In this document: piece after piece, positions 15,813-25,900 of the stretch | Position numbering within the stretch: position 1 is the first letter of the stretch | Layout: each line of letters opens with the position of its first letter | NCBI RefSeq assembly: GCF_004402495.1 | Contig: NZ_SOFH01000022.1 | Span: 85,789 to 149,788, forward strand | Reading direction: 5' to 3' | Source of the DNA: Cryobacterium sp. HLT2-28 | GTDB taxonomy: Bacteria; Actinomycetota; Actinomycetes; Actinomycetales; Microbacteriaceae | Length of the DNA: 64,000 bases | Notes under the pieces: generated by a model | The model's input: only the letters and a program-made list of their open reading frames with translations | The model's database searches: none | What the model was told of the DNA's origin: nothing | Made by a program: the position numbers and the translations under genes

Positions 15813-16985
15813 ATGACCTTCCAGACCCTGGCGATCATCTCGGTCGTCGCACTGCTCGGCCCTCTCCTGGCGATCCCGCGCCGCGCCCGCCTGCCGGTGA
15901 TGCTCGGTCAGCTTCTGGCGGGGATCGTCGTCGGGCAGAGCGGCCTCCGGCTGGTGGATTCGACCGACCCCTCGATCACGCTGCTGGCCGACGTTGGCTT
16001 CGCACTGATGATGTTCGTCGCCGGAACCCACGTGCCCCTGCGGGACGGTCAGAACCGCTCCGCGCTGCGCAGGGGGGCTGCCCGCGCGACCGGCACTGCC
16101 GTGGTCGCCGCCGGGCTCGGGGCGGGGATCGCCGCGCTCTTCGGCATCAACCACGCCCCCCTCTACATCGTGCTGCTCGCGTCGTCGTCTGCCGCCCTGG
16201 TGCTTCCGATCATCGACTCCCTGCGGCTGAAGGGCACCCCGGTGCTCGAGGTGATCGCGCAGGTCGCCATCGCGGACATCGCCGCGATCGTGGCGCTGCC
16301 GCTGGCGATCGACCCGCCCAACGCCGGCCGGGCGGCGCTCGGCGCGGCCGCGGTGGCCGGCGCATCCGTGGTGCTCTACCTCGTGCTCTCCCGGCTGGAG
16401 GCGACCGGGGCCAGGCTGCGGCTGCACCACCTGTCGGAGTCGCGCAAGTTCGCCCTGGAACTGCGGATCCAGCTCGCGGTCCTCTTCGGCATGGCGGCCC
16501 TGGCCGTCTACAGCCACGTGTCGATCATGCTGGCCGGGTTCTCATTCGGGCTGGCCGTTGCCGCCGTCGGCGAACCGAGGCGACTGGCCAGGCAACTGTT
16601 CGCCATCGCCGACGGATTCCTCGGCCCGCTGTTCTTCGTCTGGCTCGGCGCCTCCCTCAACCTGCTCGACCTCCTGAACCGGCCGCAGATGATCCTGCTC
16701 GGCCTGACGCTGGGGGTCGCCGCAGTGCTGGCGCACGCCGTCACGCGCGCCCTCGGGCTGCCACTGCCGCTCGGCCTGATGTCGGCCGCGCAGCTCGGGG
16801 TGCCGGTGGCCGCGGTGACGATCGGCAGCCAGTCGAACCTGTTGCTGCCCGGCGAGGCCGCGGCGCTGATCCTGGGGGCCCTCGTCACGATCGGGGTGTC
16901 CGCGATCGCGGGCGGGCGGGCGGCCGCGCCTCCGGAGGCCGAGCCGGTCTCCCCGCGACGCCCCCCGGAGACCGCGACCCCCTGA
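15813..16985 (+). CDS. Cation:proton antiporter (CPA2, KefB-like membrane domain)
   Basis: 390 aa with about 12 hydrophobic segments and no TrkA-N domain at the C-terminus. Features of the sodium/proton exchanger family include VMLGQLLAGIVVGQSGL near residue 30, a helix break around LLADVGFALMMFVAGTHVP and a late FLGPLFFVWLGASLNL. It should exchange K+ or Na+ for protons at the membrane. It follows the ParB-like gene closely. Confidence 0.85.
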   Translation: MTFQTLAIISVVALLGPLLAIPRRARLPVMLGQLLAGIVVGQSGLRLVDSTDPSITLLADVGFALMMFVAGTHVPLRDGQNRSALRRGAARATGTAVVAAGLGAGIAALFGINHAPLYIVLLASSSAALVLPIIDSLRLKGTPVLEVIAQVAIADIAAIVALPLAIDPPNAGRAALGAAAVAGASVVLYLVLSRLEATGARLRLHHLSESRKFALELRIQLAVLFGMAALAVYSHVSIMLAGFSFGLAVAAVGEPRRLARQLFAIADGFLGPLFFVWLGASLNLLDLLNRPQMILLGLTLGVAAVLAHAVTRALGLPLPLGLMSAAQLGVPVAAVTIGSQSNLLLPGEAAALILGALVTIGVSAIAGGRAAAPPEAEPVSPRRPPETATP

Positions 16986-17131
16986 CGCGGCGGGCCTCCT
17001 CTCGGACTCCGGAGGGCACTCTTCGGAATTCCCGGCGGGCGCACAGCGTTGATGCGGTCAGTGCACGGGTTTCCCGCTCATACTGCAGAACAGAACGGGC
17101 ACGGCCCGGCGACGAATCAAGGAGGTCGCAC

Positions 17132-17584
17132 GTGGAAAGAGTGAATGAAGAGGTAGAGGTCAACACCGGAGTGATCGAGAAGTACCGGCGCCACGGGAAT
17201 GGGCGCGGACTGGTCTCCCCCGCTGCCCGGGTGCACGCGAGCGCGTTCGTGTCGAGCACGGCCTATGTGGAAAGCGGCGCGCAGGTCAGCGCAGAGTCGT
17301 GGATCGGACCTGGAAGCTGGATCGACCACGGGGCCGTGATCGGGTCGAAGGTCTTCATCGGCCAGAACGTGCATGTGGGCGCGGACGCGCAGGTGGGAAA
17401 CGGAGCCCGGCTGGGCAGCCACTCCCGGATCGGCCGGAACGCCCGCATTCCCGCCGGCGCCGTCCTCGACCGGGACCTCCGGGTGCCCGACAACGCGGTG
17501 GCCGCCGCGACCGCGTCACGCGCCGCCCACGCCGCCCACCGTCGGGCCGACCTGCCGGGGACCGGGCTCCGGTCGGCCGCCTGA
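17132..17584 (+). CDS. Hexapeptide-repeat (left-handed beta-helix) protein
   Basis: 150 aa from GTG 17132, preceded by a near-perfect AAGGAGGTCG ribosome site. Isoleucine/valine-led hexapeptides run from about residue 35 to 115 (WIGPGS, WIDHGAVIGSKVFIGQNVHV, RIGRNARIPAGAVL). Such proteins are usually acyltransferases or gamma-carbonic-anhydrase-like, but no catalytic histidine triad or acceptor domain is evident. The C-terminus is alanine/histidine-rich. Its stop codon lies in a 17-bp tandem repeat. Confidence 0.7.
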   Translation: MERVNEEVEVNTGVIEKYRRHGNGRGLVSPAARVHASAFVSSTAYVESGAQVSAESWIGPGSWIDHGAVIGSKVFIGQNVHVGADAQVGNGARLGSHSRIGRNARIPAGAVLDRDLRVPDNAVAAATASRAAHAAHRRADLPGTGLRSAA

Positions 17585-17602
17585 CCCGGTCGGCCGCCTG
17601 AG
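17569..17602 (+). repeat. 17-bp tandem duplication across the stop codon
   Basis: Two units of CCGGTCGGCCGCCTGA plus one base; the first contains the real TGA (17582-17584) and the second repeats it. Confidence 0.85.
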
Positions 17603-17623
17603 CCGGCGTCACTCGGTGGCCGG

Positions 17624-18853
17624 TCAGTCGGTGCGGGACGGATGCCGCAGCTCGCGCTGGACCATCAGCGCGAGCTCCCGCAACAGGACCAGGTCCACCT
17701 CCCCGTCGGAGCGAGGCTCCGGGTCGAAGACGCAGAGCGCGCCGATCCGCTCCCCCGAGGGAGATTCGATCGGGAACCCGGCGTAGAAACGGATGTGCGG
17801 CTCGCCGACCACGAGCGGGCTCTCCCGGAAGCGCTCGTCGAGCAGGGCGTCCGCGACCACCATCGGCTCCGGTCCCTGGATCGTGACCGTGCAGAAGGAA
17901 CTGCTCCGCGGCACCTCATCGTGGTCGAGGGACACCCGCGCCTTGTGCCACTGCCGGTCACGGTCGATCACGGTCACCGCGGCGGACCGGGTGCCGAACA
18001 TGATCCGGGCGAGGTCGGCGATCCGGTCGTACCGCTCCTCCGGTGCCGTGTCCAGGATGCCGAGCCGGTCGACCGCATGCTGCCGCATCGCCTCGCGGGT
18101 GGCGGCATCCGTGTGGGCGACGGGGATGGCCTCCCTCGCGAAGGCGAAACGCTCCGTCTCCAGCGCGGGCACCATCGACGCCGCGAGCAGCCCCGCCCAG
18201 TGCGAGTACACCTCCGGCGAGCGATACCGACCGGAGGCGGGCGGCGGAGCCCCGTTGAGGGGCAGGAAGTCGGCACGCGGGATGTCGGCGCAGATCGCGG
18301 CCGTGGCCCGGTTCAGCCTGCGGGCGTGAGCGTCGGCCAGGTCGCCGAGCGGGCTGTCGAAGACGGGGATCGACCGGATGGGCTGGACCCCGGCGGCGAA
18401 CACCCGGGTGCTGCCCGATGAGCTCCGGACCAGCTGGCGCAGCAGCCTGTCCAGCCCGAGCCGCCAGACCCGTTCGGAGGCCAGGGTGACCGACTCGTTC
18501 ACCCCCAGGGTGACGACGATCGCGTCGAACCGGGTCAGCCTCAGGTCACCGAGGTCGGCGAGGGCGGTGACCGACGTCATCCGGGACCGGGAGAGGACGT
18601 CGACGTCCACGCCGCGCCCGGTGCGCGCCGACACCGCGCGCGCCAGCGCCCCGGGCAGGGCGAGATCGTGGCTCATCACCCCGCGGCCGACCGCCGGCCC
18701 GGAGCCGAAAACGAGGATGCGGTCGGAGTCGACGCCCGCGGCGTGCGCCTGCGGGGCATCCGTGGGCATCGGGATGTCCGTGGATTCCCTCTCGGCTGCC
18801 GCGGCCCAGGCGCGCATTGTCGGCGCCAGCGACCGTCGAATGAGTTCGTGCAC
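17624..18853 (-). CDS. SGNH-hydrolase-like/GAF-domain fusion protein, paralogue 2
   Basis: 409 aa from GTG 18853, chosen because AGAGGA lies 5-6 bases upstream; the frame is open much further up. The layout matches the gene at 13907: MRAW near the N-terminus, SDAPQAH-like segment, [25 protein letters not shown] (here with the GxN of SGNH block III), then a GAF domain ([34 protein letters not shown]). The GAF part also resembles sensors that open with [12 protein letters not shown]. Likely a cytoplasmic sensor-enzyme of unknown substrate. Confidence 0.75.
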   Translation of the reverse strand: MHELIRRSLAPTMRAWAAAAERESTDIPMPTDAPQAHAAGVDSDRILVFGSGPAVGRGVMSHDLALPGALARAVSARTGRGVDVDVLSRSRMTSVTALADLGDLRLTRFDAIVVTLGVNESVTLASERVWRLGLDRLLRQLVRSSSGSTRVFAAGVQPIRSIPVFDSPLGDLADAHARRLNRATAAICADIPRADFLPLNGAPPPASGRYRSPEVYSHWAGLLAASMVPALETERFAFAREAIPVAHTDAATREAMRQHAVDRLGILDTAPEERYDRIADLARIMFGTRSAAVTVIDRDRQWHKARVSLDHDEVPRSSSFCTVTIQGPEPMVVADALLDERFRESPLVVGEPHIRFYAGFPIESPSGERIGALCVFDPEPRSDGEVDLVLLRELALMVQRELRHPSRTD

Positions 18854-18968
18854 CGGTTCCTCTTGCGATTCCGCACGCGAGGGCGGTCCACGCGGGTTGG
18901 CCCAGTATCCCGCATCCGCCGAAATTGTATGCAATCCGGGGCAAGGGTGTCGCCGCCGCAGGCCCCGC

Positions 18969-20288
18969 TCAGAGCAGTGACACGACGGCTTGCGCGGCCG
19001 CAAAGATGGCCACCCCGGCGAGGGCGCCGACGACGGTGCCGTTGATGCGGATGAACTGCAGGTCCTTGCCGACCTGCAGTTCGATCTTCTCCGACGTCTC
19101 GGCCGCGTCCCACCGCTCGACGGTCTCAGTGATGACGCCGGCGATCTCGTGCCGGTAGCTCCGCACGAGGTGGCTGGCCGAGTCGGCCAGCCACCGGTCG
19201 ATCCGCGCCCCGAGGGCGCCGTCTCCGAGCAGGCGGGCGCCGACCTCGATCACGGTCGAACGGATGCCGGCGCGCAGCGCGCTCGCCGGGTCGCCAAGGG
19301 AATCGACCAGGGATGCCTTCACCGCCTCCCAGGTCTCCCCGGCGAATTCGCGCAGCCGGGCGCTGTCGAGCAGCTCGAGCTTGAGCGTTTCCACCCGGTT
19401 GATCATGGCGGGATCGTGCTGCAGGTCACCCGTGAGTTCGACCAGATAGCGATCGATCGCCGCCCGCAACGGGTGGGCGGCATCCGTGCGAACGGCGTCG
19501 AGGAAGGCGAGCACCTCCCGGTGGGCCTTGTCGTCGACGAGCTTGTCGACAAAACCGGGCAGCCAGCTCGGCAGGCGCTGCGACACGGCCCGGCCGAATG
19601 CCTCGGGGTGCGCGAGGAGCCAGCCCTGGGCACGCTCGAGCAGCAGGTCGACGACGGCGTGCTGTTGCCCCGACTCCACCAGCCGTTCACCGATCCGGCC
19701 GATCGGCGGCGCCCAGTCGGCCTGCACGAGGTGCTCGCGGGCGACGGTCTCGATCAGGTCCTTGATGGCGTCGTCACTGAGCAGTTCGAGCAGCCCGGTG
19801 CCGGCCACCGCGACCTCGTCGGTCAGCCGGCCGGCGTTCTCCGGCGTCGACAGCCACGCGCCCAACCGGCGGGACACCCCCATCGAGTCGAGCTTGCCCC
19901 GCACGACGGTCTCGGAGAGGAAGTTCGCCTCGACGAACTCGCCCAGACTCGCGCCGATCTCGTCCTTGCGGCTGGCGATGATGTTCGTGTGCGGGATGCG
20001 CAGGCCCAGCGGGTAGCGGAACAGTGCGGTCACCGCGAACCAGTCCGCCAGCCCACCGACCATGCCGCCCTCGGCCGCCGCGCGCACGTACTGCAGCGCC
20101 GGGTAGCGGTCCTGGAGCGCGAAGGACACGGCGAAAACGACGGCCATCACGAGGAGCAGGCCCACCGCGAGCCGTTTCATCCGCACGAGGGCGCTCAGGC
20201 GCGCGGCATCCGACGGGCTCAGCCGTGCCGGGGCCGGCGCCAGTGCGTGTTCGGACATGTCGTTTCGCGGTGACGTCGGTCTGGCCAT
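18969..20288 (-). CDS. DUF445 family membrane protein
   Basis: 439 aa with a membrane helix near residues 37-57 and another at the very C-terminus ([20 protein letters not shown]). Between them is the long helical DUF445 body, recognised by [20 protein letters not shown] and [20 protein letters not shown]. Function of the family is unknown; these proteins are membrane-anchored. A second ATG 10 codons downstream (MSEHALA) is an alternative start. A single gene. Confidence 0.85.
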   Translation of the reverse strand: MARPTSPRNDMSEHALAPAPARLSPSDAARLSALVRMKRLAVGLLLVMAVVFAVSFALQDRYPALQYVRAAAEGGMVGGLADWFAVTALFRYPLGLRIPHTNIIASRKDEIGASLGEFVEANFLSETVVRGKLDSMGVSRRLGAWLSTPENAGRLTDEVAVAGTGLLELLSDDAIKDLIETVAREHLVQADWAPPIGRIGERLVESGQQHAVVDLLLERAQGWLLAHPEAFGRAVSQRLPSWLPGFVDKLVDDKAHREVLAFLDAVRTDAAHPLRAAIDRYLVELTGDLQHDPAMINRVETLKLELLDSARLREFAGETWEAVKASLVDSLGDPASALRAGIRSTVIEVGARLLGDGALGARIDRWLADSASHLVRSYRHEIAGVITETVERWDAAETSEKIELQVGKDLQFIRINGTVVGALAGVAIFAAAQAVVSLL

Positions 20289-20403
20289 CCCCCCAGCCTG
20301 CCCGATCAGGCCCCGCCAGCGAAACCCGCGGTCGGCGCCATCCGGCCCGGCCGAGCCCGAGCGCGTTCCGAATTCAGCGGTTGAGAGGCTGGCGCTGGGG
20401 AGG

Positions 20404-22347
20404 TCAGCAGTGGCAGTGGTCCTCGCCCGCTGCGGCCGGGGTGCTGGCCGGCACGTCGAGGACCGGGCTGCGGTCGAAGAAACCGTCCGGCTTGAGCTTG
20501 AACCCGGCGGTGTCGACCGGCATGATCGGCCAGTCCTCGATCCGCGGATAATGGGTCAGGCCGAAGGTGTGCCAGAGCACGATGTCCTGCCCGTCCAGGT
20601 CACGATCCGCCGCCAGGTAGGCGGGAAGACCGGCGCCACCCGCGTGCTGGTTGACGAAGTCCCCGGTGGGGTAGCGCTCCTCCTCGGCGAAACGGGTGAT
20701 CCAGAGGTCCTTGGTCGCGAATGCCGCCCGGCGCGCGACCGACGATTCCTCGTCCGCGAGCAGGGTCGGCTGGCCCTGCGGGTAGAGCTTGTAGCCGACC
20801 GGCTCGCCGAGGCGGTTGAGCACGTTCGGGTTCGAGACCAGCCAGGTGCGGCCGTGCCGCATGTCCGCCTCGCGCACCCCGTCGGCCTCGCGGGCCACCA
20901 CCGTGCGTTTGCGGGTGAAGGCGTTGCCGCGTTCGTTGCCGACTCCCATCGGCACCCGCACCGCCTCTTCTTCCTCGACCCGGTTGGTGAGCCCGTCGAC
21001 GGCCATGTCCAGCCGGGCGCTGAACAGGTGCTGGTGGAACGGGGCGCCGAGCCCCGGGGCCAGCTCCGAGGCATACGGGTAGCCCTTGCCCGGGTACGCG
21101 CTGGTGAAGACGATGCCGGTGGCCTTCGCCTCGAACTCGATGGTGCCGTCGAGGTAGAGGTACCAGTAGAAGCCGTAGTCGTAGTTGCCGATGGTCGTGA
21201 AGAAGGAGATCACCAGGCGGCGGTTGCGGCGGGTGTACTCGATCCCGGTCCAGAGGTCGCTGTGCTTGGAGAGGATGCTCCAGTCCTCCTCGTGCATGCA
21301 GATTCCGTTGCGGATCTCCCGAGGGTTGCCGAAGCCGTCGGTGATGACGGGGCTGAGGTAGGTGATCTCACCGAGGCAGTCGCAGCCGAGTTCGAGCGAA
21401 TTGGCGTACTGGCCGACCAGGTACTCACCGGTGTCGAAGTAGTTCTGCCAGGACCGCACGGGCGACGGATCGCCGTAGGGCACGACCATCTCCGCGATCG
21501 ACGCCCGGCGGATGATCGACCGGCGCACCCCGGCATCGTCGAAGCCGATGTTGTGCAGCACGACGCCCTCGCGCACATCGAAGCCCACATCGAGGCTCCA
21601 CTTCTCCCACTCGACGTGGTTCCCGCCGGTGACGGTGAAGCTCGGGCCCTCCGGCTGGGTGATCTCGATCGGCTTGAGCGTCTCCCGCAGCGGACCGGTG
21701 AGCGCGGGGTCGGTGTAGTTGCCGTGCTCGGCCGGGATCGGCACCACACCGTAGTCGATGACCTGGTCGACGGTCTTGCTCACAATGTCGACGTAGGCGA
21801 CGAGCCCGTCGATCGGGTGGGCCCACGGACTGTCCTCCGGGAACTGCTGCACGAAGGCGAGCCCGCGCAGGATGCGCCGGCCCTTCTCCTCCGGATACTC
21901 GAACACGCCGGCCGACAGTGGGGCGACCCGCACGGTGGCGACATCCAGCCCGCGCGCGGCGAGCGCGGCCAGCCAGCGCGCGTCGTGGGTGAGAAGTTCC
22001 TCGACCGCGCCGAACTCCTCCTCGAGCACGGGCAGCTCCCCGGTGACCGCGGTGTCGAGCAGGGTGACCGATTCGACGGCCCGCCGGGTGGCCGAGACCG
22101 TGACGTCCCGGGGAGCGGCACCGGAGATGTCGTGCAGGAAGGCCCGGAAGCGCCGGTTCGGCTCGCCGGACTCCGCGCCCCGCGGCGGATCGAGCAGGCC
22201 CAGGTAGGCGAACCGCACGTTCTCCCCGAGCAGCCCGGCGTCACCCAGGATGGCCCTGACCGACTCGAGTTCGGCGGTGGTGGTCAGCGCGTGCGCACCG
22301 GCGAGCGGTGGCAACGCCGTGGTGGCGTCAGCGGAGGCGAGTGTCAT
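20404..22347 (-). CDS. Copper-containing primary-amine oxidase (phenylethylamine oxidase type)
   Basis: 647 aa from ATG 22347, with AAAGGG 5 bases upstream. It resembles Arthrobacter globiformis phenylethylamine oxidase over its whole length. The topaquinone motif TIGNYDYG is present (Tyr becomes the cofactor), as are the copper ligands HQH and a later histidine in [14 protein letters not shown] sequence (here [11 protein letters not shown]), and the catalytic-base region [10 protein letters not shown]. It oxidises primary amines to aldehyde, NH3 and H2O2. No signal peptide. The adjacent regulators and permease make an amine-utilisation locus; no aldehyde dehydrogenase is nearby. Confidence 0.92.
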   Translation of the reverse strand: MTLASADATTALPPLAGAHALTTTAELESVRAILGDAGLLGENVRFAYLGLLDPPRGAESGEPNRRFRAFLHDISGAAPRDVTVSATRRAVESVTLLDTAVTGELPVLEEEFGAVEELLTHDARWLAALAARGLDVATVRVAPLSAGVFEYPEEKGRRILRGLAFVQQFPEDSPWAHPIDGLVAYVDIVSKTVDQVIDYGVVPIPAEHGNYTDPALTGPLRETLKPIEITQPEGPSFTVTGGNHVEWEKWSLDVGFDVREGVVLHNIGFDDAGVRRSIIRRASIAEMVVPYGDPSPVRSWQNYFDTGEYLVGQYANSLELGCDCLGEITYLSPVITDGFGNPREIRNGICMHEEDWSILSKHSDLWTGIEYTRRNRRLVISFFTTIGNYDYGFYWYLYLDGTIEFEAKATGIVFTSAYPGKGYPYASELAPGLGAPFHQHLFSARLDMAVDGLTNRVEEEEAVRVPMGVGNERGNAFTRKRTVVAREADGVREADMRHGRTWLVSNPNVLNRLGEPVGYKLYPQGQPTLLADEESSVARRAAFATKDLWITRFAEEERYPTGDFVNQHAGGAGLPAYLAADRDLDGQDIVLWHTFGLTHYPRIEDWPIMPVDTAGFKLKPDGFFDRSPVLDVPASTPAAAGEDHCHC

Positions 22348-22499
22348 GGGAACCCTTTCGAGGTTGTAGGCCGGGCAGGTGGATGCGCGGGCATCCAAAT
22401 GCGTCACTGCATTTATTTCCTATGGTTGTAGAAGAATAGGGCTCACTATGCTCGGGGGCAAGGGTCAATTCCTGCGAGGACTGTCGGAGACGGGGAAGC

Positions 22500-23096
22500 A
22501 TGCCAAAGGTTGTCGACCACGACCAGCGTCGGGTCGAGCTGGTCAACGCGACCTGGCGCATCATCGCCAGGCACGGCATCGAGGGTGCCACGATGCGCGA
22601 AATCGCAGCTGAGGCCGGGTTCGCGAACGGCGCCCTGAAGCCTTACTTCCCGACCAAGGACGACCTGCTCACCTTCGCGTTCGGGCACGTGTTCAGCCAG
22701 ACCAGCGAACGGATGCGCGCCGCCACGACCGGGAAGACCGGACTCGTCGCACTGCGGGCCTACTGCCACGAGATCCTCCCCCTGGACGACATCCGGATCA
22801 GCGAGGCCCGGATCGTCATCCCGTTCTGGCAGAAGGCGCTCGGCGACCCGGCGAAGGCGACGCTGCACGACGCCTCCATGCTGCAGTGGCGGCAGGCCCT
22901 GCGCGCACTGCTCACCGAGTGCCGCGAGAGCGGCGAGGTGCACACACTGGTCAGCGACGCGGACATCGTCGGGCACCTGATGACGGTGGTGCTGGGCGCC
23001 CAGATCACGGCGGCCCTCTCCCCCGCCGACCACTCGCCGAACCAGCTGATCACCCAGCTCGACGGCTACCTCCAGCTGCTGGCGACGGGCGACTGA
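22500..23096 (+). CDS. TetR/AcrR-family regulator
   Basis: 198 aa. The N-terminal helix-turn-helix is clear (TWRIIARHGIEGATMREIAA, then EAGFANGALKPYFPTKDDLL). The C-terminal ligand domain resembles BetI-type regulators. It is divergent from the amine oxidase gene across 152 bp, so it probably controls that gene and itself. The inducer may be an amine or its aldehyde, which is inference. A GGGGAAG ribosome site lies just before ATG 22500. Confidence 0.88.
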   Translation: MPKVVDHDQRRVELVNATWRIIARHGIEGATMREIAAEAGFANGALKPYFPTKDDLLTFAFGHVFSQTSERMRAATTGKTGLVALRAYCHEILPLDDIRISEARIVIPFWQKALGDPAKATLHDASMLQWRQALRALLTECRESGEVHTLVSDADIVGHLMTVVLGAQITAALSPADHSPNQLITQLDGYLQLLATGD

Positions 23097-23204
23097 TCCG
23101 CACCCTCGTTTTTCAACATCTGTCGAAAAAAGAGTGACTTTGCCGGCGAACCCGGCTAGGTTACTGCCACAGCGAGTCTGTACACGACGGCAAAGGAGCC
23201 CACC

Positions 23205-24179
23205 GTGACGATGACCATGGCCACCCAACCCACCCCGGTCGGCGGCAGCGCCGACTCTGTCCGCCGCGCGGAGGCGAACTCGTTCGGCGAGTGGCGCACC
23301 CTCGTCTCGGATTCGTTCGTTCCGCTCGAGGTGCGCACCGACGCCAGGGACTTCCACGGCACACTGCGCTCGCGGGTGCTCGACGACCTCTCCATCGTGG
23401 AGGTCACGGCCAACGGGCACCAGGTCCTGCGCACCCCGTCGCTCATCGCCAGGTCCGACCGGCAGTACTTCAAACTCAACCTGCAGCTCTCCGGCAGCGG
23501 GATCCTGATCCAGGACAACCGCGAGGCCACCCTCCGCCCGGGCGACCTCGCGGTCTACGACACGAACCGGCCGTACACCCTGGCGTTCGAACGGGACTTC
23601 CGCACCCTCGTGCTGATGTTCCCGCACGATGCGCTCGACCTGCCGGCGGATGCCATCGCGCAGCTCACCGCGGTGAGGATGGCCGGCGACGCCGGCCTCG
23701 GCCGGATGATCAGCCCGTTCATGGTGCAGCTGGCCGAGAACCTCGACGCCCTCTCCGGGGCGACCGGCCACCGGCTCGCCTACAACGCCGTGGACCTGGT
23801 CGCGACGATGTTCGAGAGCGAACTGAGCATCCGTCGCGACCCGGCGCCCGGAGCCCGCGCCGACCTGCTCACGAGCATCCACCGCTACATCGAGGCCGAG
23901 CTCGGCGACCCGGCGCTGTCACCGGCGGGGATCGCCGCGGCCCACTTCATCTCGCTGCGCCAGCTGCACAACGTGTTCCATGCGGCCGACACCACCGTGT
24001 CCGGCTGGATCAGGTCCCGGCGGCTGGAGCACTGCCGCCGGGATCTCCGGGACCCGATCCTGTCGCCCCGCTCGGTCGGCGTGATCGCCGCGCGCTGGGG
24101 GTTCATCGACGCCGCGCATTTCAGCCGGATCTTCCGCACCGCGTTCGGCGAACCGCCCAGCAGCTACCGCCGCGGCTGA
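23205..24179 (+). CDS. AraC-family regulator, FeaR-like
   Basis: 324 aa from GTG 23205 with AAAGGAG 6 bases upstream. Residues ~20-190 match the AraC-binding-like sensor domain (FKLNLQLSGSGILIQDNREA), and residues ~225-320 the two helix-turn-helix units (ISLRQLHNVFHAADTTVSGW and WGFIDAAHFSRIFRTAFGEP). FeaR, the E. coli activator of tyramine/phenylethylamine oxidation genes, has this architecture, and the neighbouring amine oxidase supports the same role here. Confidence 0.85.
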   Translation: MTMTMATQPTPVGGSADSVRRAEANSFGEWRTLVSDSFVPLEVRTDARDFHGTLRSRVLDDLSIVEVTANGHQVLRTPSLIARSDRQYFKLNLQLSGSGILIQDNREATLRPGDLAVYDTNRPYTLAFERDFRTLVLMFPHDALDLPADAIAQLTAVRMAGDAGLGRMISPFMVQLAENLDALSGATGHRLAYNAVDLVATMFESELSIRRDPAPGARADLLTSIHRYIEAELGDPALSPAGIAAAHFISLRQLHNVFHAADTTVSGWIRSRRLEHCRRDLRDPILSPRSVGVIAARWGFIDAAHFSRIFRTAFGEPPSSYRRG

Positions 24180-24358
24180 CCGGGAACCCGGCATCCGTTT
24201 CATCACTGGTCGTCAACTGCCCTACCCGGAATGGCAACTCCGCGACCGGGCCTTCGGGCAGAGTCGTCACACCGGCACCGCCGGCGACACCGGCTGCACC
24301 CGCCGGCCGGCGCCCTCACCCCCTGAATTTTCGTTGTCAACTCGATGAGGAGTACCCC

Positions 24359-25858
24359 ATGACGACCACCCGCACCGAGGCCGAACCGGAGACCACCCTG
24401 CACAAGGGCAGGCTCGGCGTGATCGGCATCGTCTTCTTCGTGGTCGCCGCCGCGGCCCCGCTCGTCGGGATGACCGGCGCGGTTCCCGTGGCGATCGTGC
24501 TCGGCAACGGGGCGGCCGCCCCGGGGGCCTACCTCATCGTCGGAATCACCCTGCTCCTCTTCAGCGTCGGCTACGCGGCGATGAGCCAGCGGGTGACCAA
24601 CGCCGGCGCCTTCTTCGCCTACGTCGGCCGCGGCCTCGGCAAACACCTGGGCACCGCCTCGGCGTTCGTGTCGATCCTCGCCTACCTGGCCATCCAGCTC
24701 GCGATCTACGGTTTCTTCGGCGGGCTCCTGGCCGCCCAGGTCGGACTGCTCCCCTGGTGGGCCTGGACGCTCCTCGCCTGGGTCCTGGTCACCCTGCTCT
24801 CCCTGCTCAGCGTCGACGTGGGCGCCAAGGTCCTCGGCGTGCTCATGCTGCTCGAGCTCACCGCCCTCATCGTCACGTCGGTCGCGATCCTCGCCGACGG
24901 CGGGCCGGAAGGCATCAACGTCTGGGCCTCGTTCAACCCGACCGCGATCCTCGCCGGCGGGCTCACCGGTTCGGCCGGGATCGCCTTCGCGTTCGCGTTC
25001 GCCTCCTTCATCGGCTTCGAGGCCACGGCCATCTACGGGGAGGAGTCCAAGGACCCCAAGAAGGTCGTGCCGCGGGCGACCTACCTGGCCGTCGGTGTCA
25101 TCACGGTGCTCTTCGCGCTCACGGCCTTCGCCATGGTGACCGGGATGGGCGCCTCCGCCGTCGTCGAGAAGACCGTGGAGCTCTCGACCCTCGACGGCGT
25201 GCCGCTGGCCGACCCCGCCGCCGTGCTCTTCGCCCTCGCCACGCAGTACGTCGGCCCGTGGATGGCGACCCTGATGGGGATCCTCGTGCTGTCCAGCCTG
25301 TTCGCCGGGTTGCTCGCCTTCCAGAACGCGTCAGGCCGTTACCTGTTCGCGCTCGGTCGCGGCGGGGCCCTGCCCGCGCCGCTCAGCCACGTGAACCCGC
25401 GCGGCGCCCCGAGCACGGCGTCCCTGGTCACGTCGGTCGTCACCGGGCTCGTCATCGCGGCCTTCGCGGTCTTCCAGCTCGACCCGGTGCTGAACATGTT
25501 CTACTGGTTCAGCGGTCTCGCCGTCGTCTCGATCGTGCTGATCGAGGTCCTCGTCTGCATCGCCATCATCGTCTACTTCCACCGGAACAACGGCAGCGAG
25601 AACCCGTTCCAGACGGTCATCGCGCCGGTCCTCGCCGCGATCGGCCTGGTTCTCGGCGAATACCTCCTGATGAGCCGGTTCGGGCTCCTCGCCGGCACGG
25701 TGGCCGAGGGCGTCGACCCCACGACGACCTCGTGGGGCCTGAGCCCGATCGGCTGGGTCCTGGTGGCGCTGCCGTTCGCGCTGCTCGCCGCCGGCTACGT
25801 GCTGTCTCTCGTCACCCACAGCGAGAACGAGGAACTGGTCATGGACGTGCTGTCCTGA
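24359..25858 (+). CDS. APC-superfamily amino acid/amine permease
   Basis: 499 aa with about 12 membrane segments; ATG 24359 follows GAGGAG. The first membrane segment (IGIVFFVVAAAAPLVGMTG) and the segment FASFIGFEATAIYGEESKDP (helix 6 region) are typical of the APC family. Likely an importer for phenylethylamine, another amine or an amino acid feeding the amine oxidase, judged from position only. It is 179 bp after the FeaR-like gene, so it may have its own promoter. Confidence 0.85.
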   Translation: MTTTRTEAEPETTLHKGRLGVIGIVFFVVAAAAPLVGMTGAVPVAIVLGNGAAAPGAYLIVGITLLLFSVGYAAMSQRVTNAGAFFAYVGRGLGKHLGTASAFVSILAYLAIQLAIYGFFGGLLAAQVGLLPWWAWTLLAWVLVTLLSLLSVDVGAKVLGVLMLLELTALIVTSVAILADGGPEGINVWASFNPTAILAGGLTGSAGIAFAFAFASFIGFEATAIYGEESKDPKKVVPRATYLAVGVITVLFALTAFAMVTGMGASAVVEKTVELSTLDGVPLADPAAVLFALATQYVGPWMATLMGILVLSSLFAGLLAFQNASGRYLFALGRGGALPAPLSHVNPRGAPSTASLVTSVVTGLVIAAFAVFQLDPVLNMFYWFSGLAVVSIVLIEVLVCIAIIVYFHRNNGSENPFQTVIAPVLAAIGLVLGEYLLMSRFGLLAGTVAEGVDPTTTSWGLSPIGWVLVALPFALLAAGYVLSLVTHSENEELVMDVLS

Positions 25859-25900
25859 CAGTGGTCGATCGGGTCACCGGTCGGGCGTTCAGCCGCAGGT

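Noticed and set aside
15318..16517. 399-codon minus-strand ORF opposite the ParB-like and antiporter genes
   Set aside because: Antisense shadow of two recognisable genes; no ribosome site or motif.
20257..22431. 724-codon plus-strand ORF opposite the amine oxidase gene
   Set aside because: It is an antisense frame of a highly conserved amine oxidase and shows the charge-biased composition of high-GC shadow frames, with no domain.
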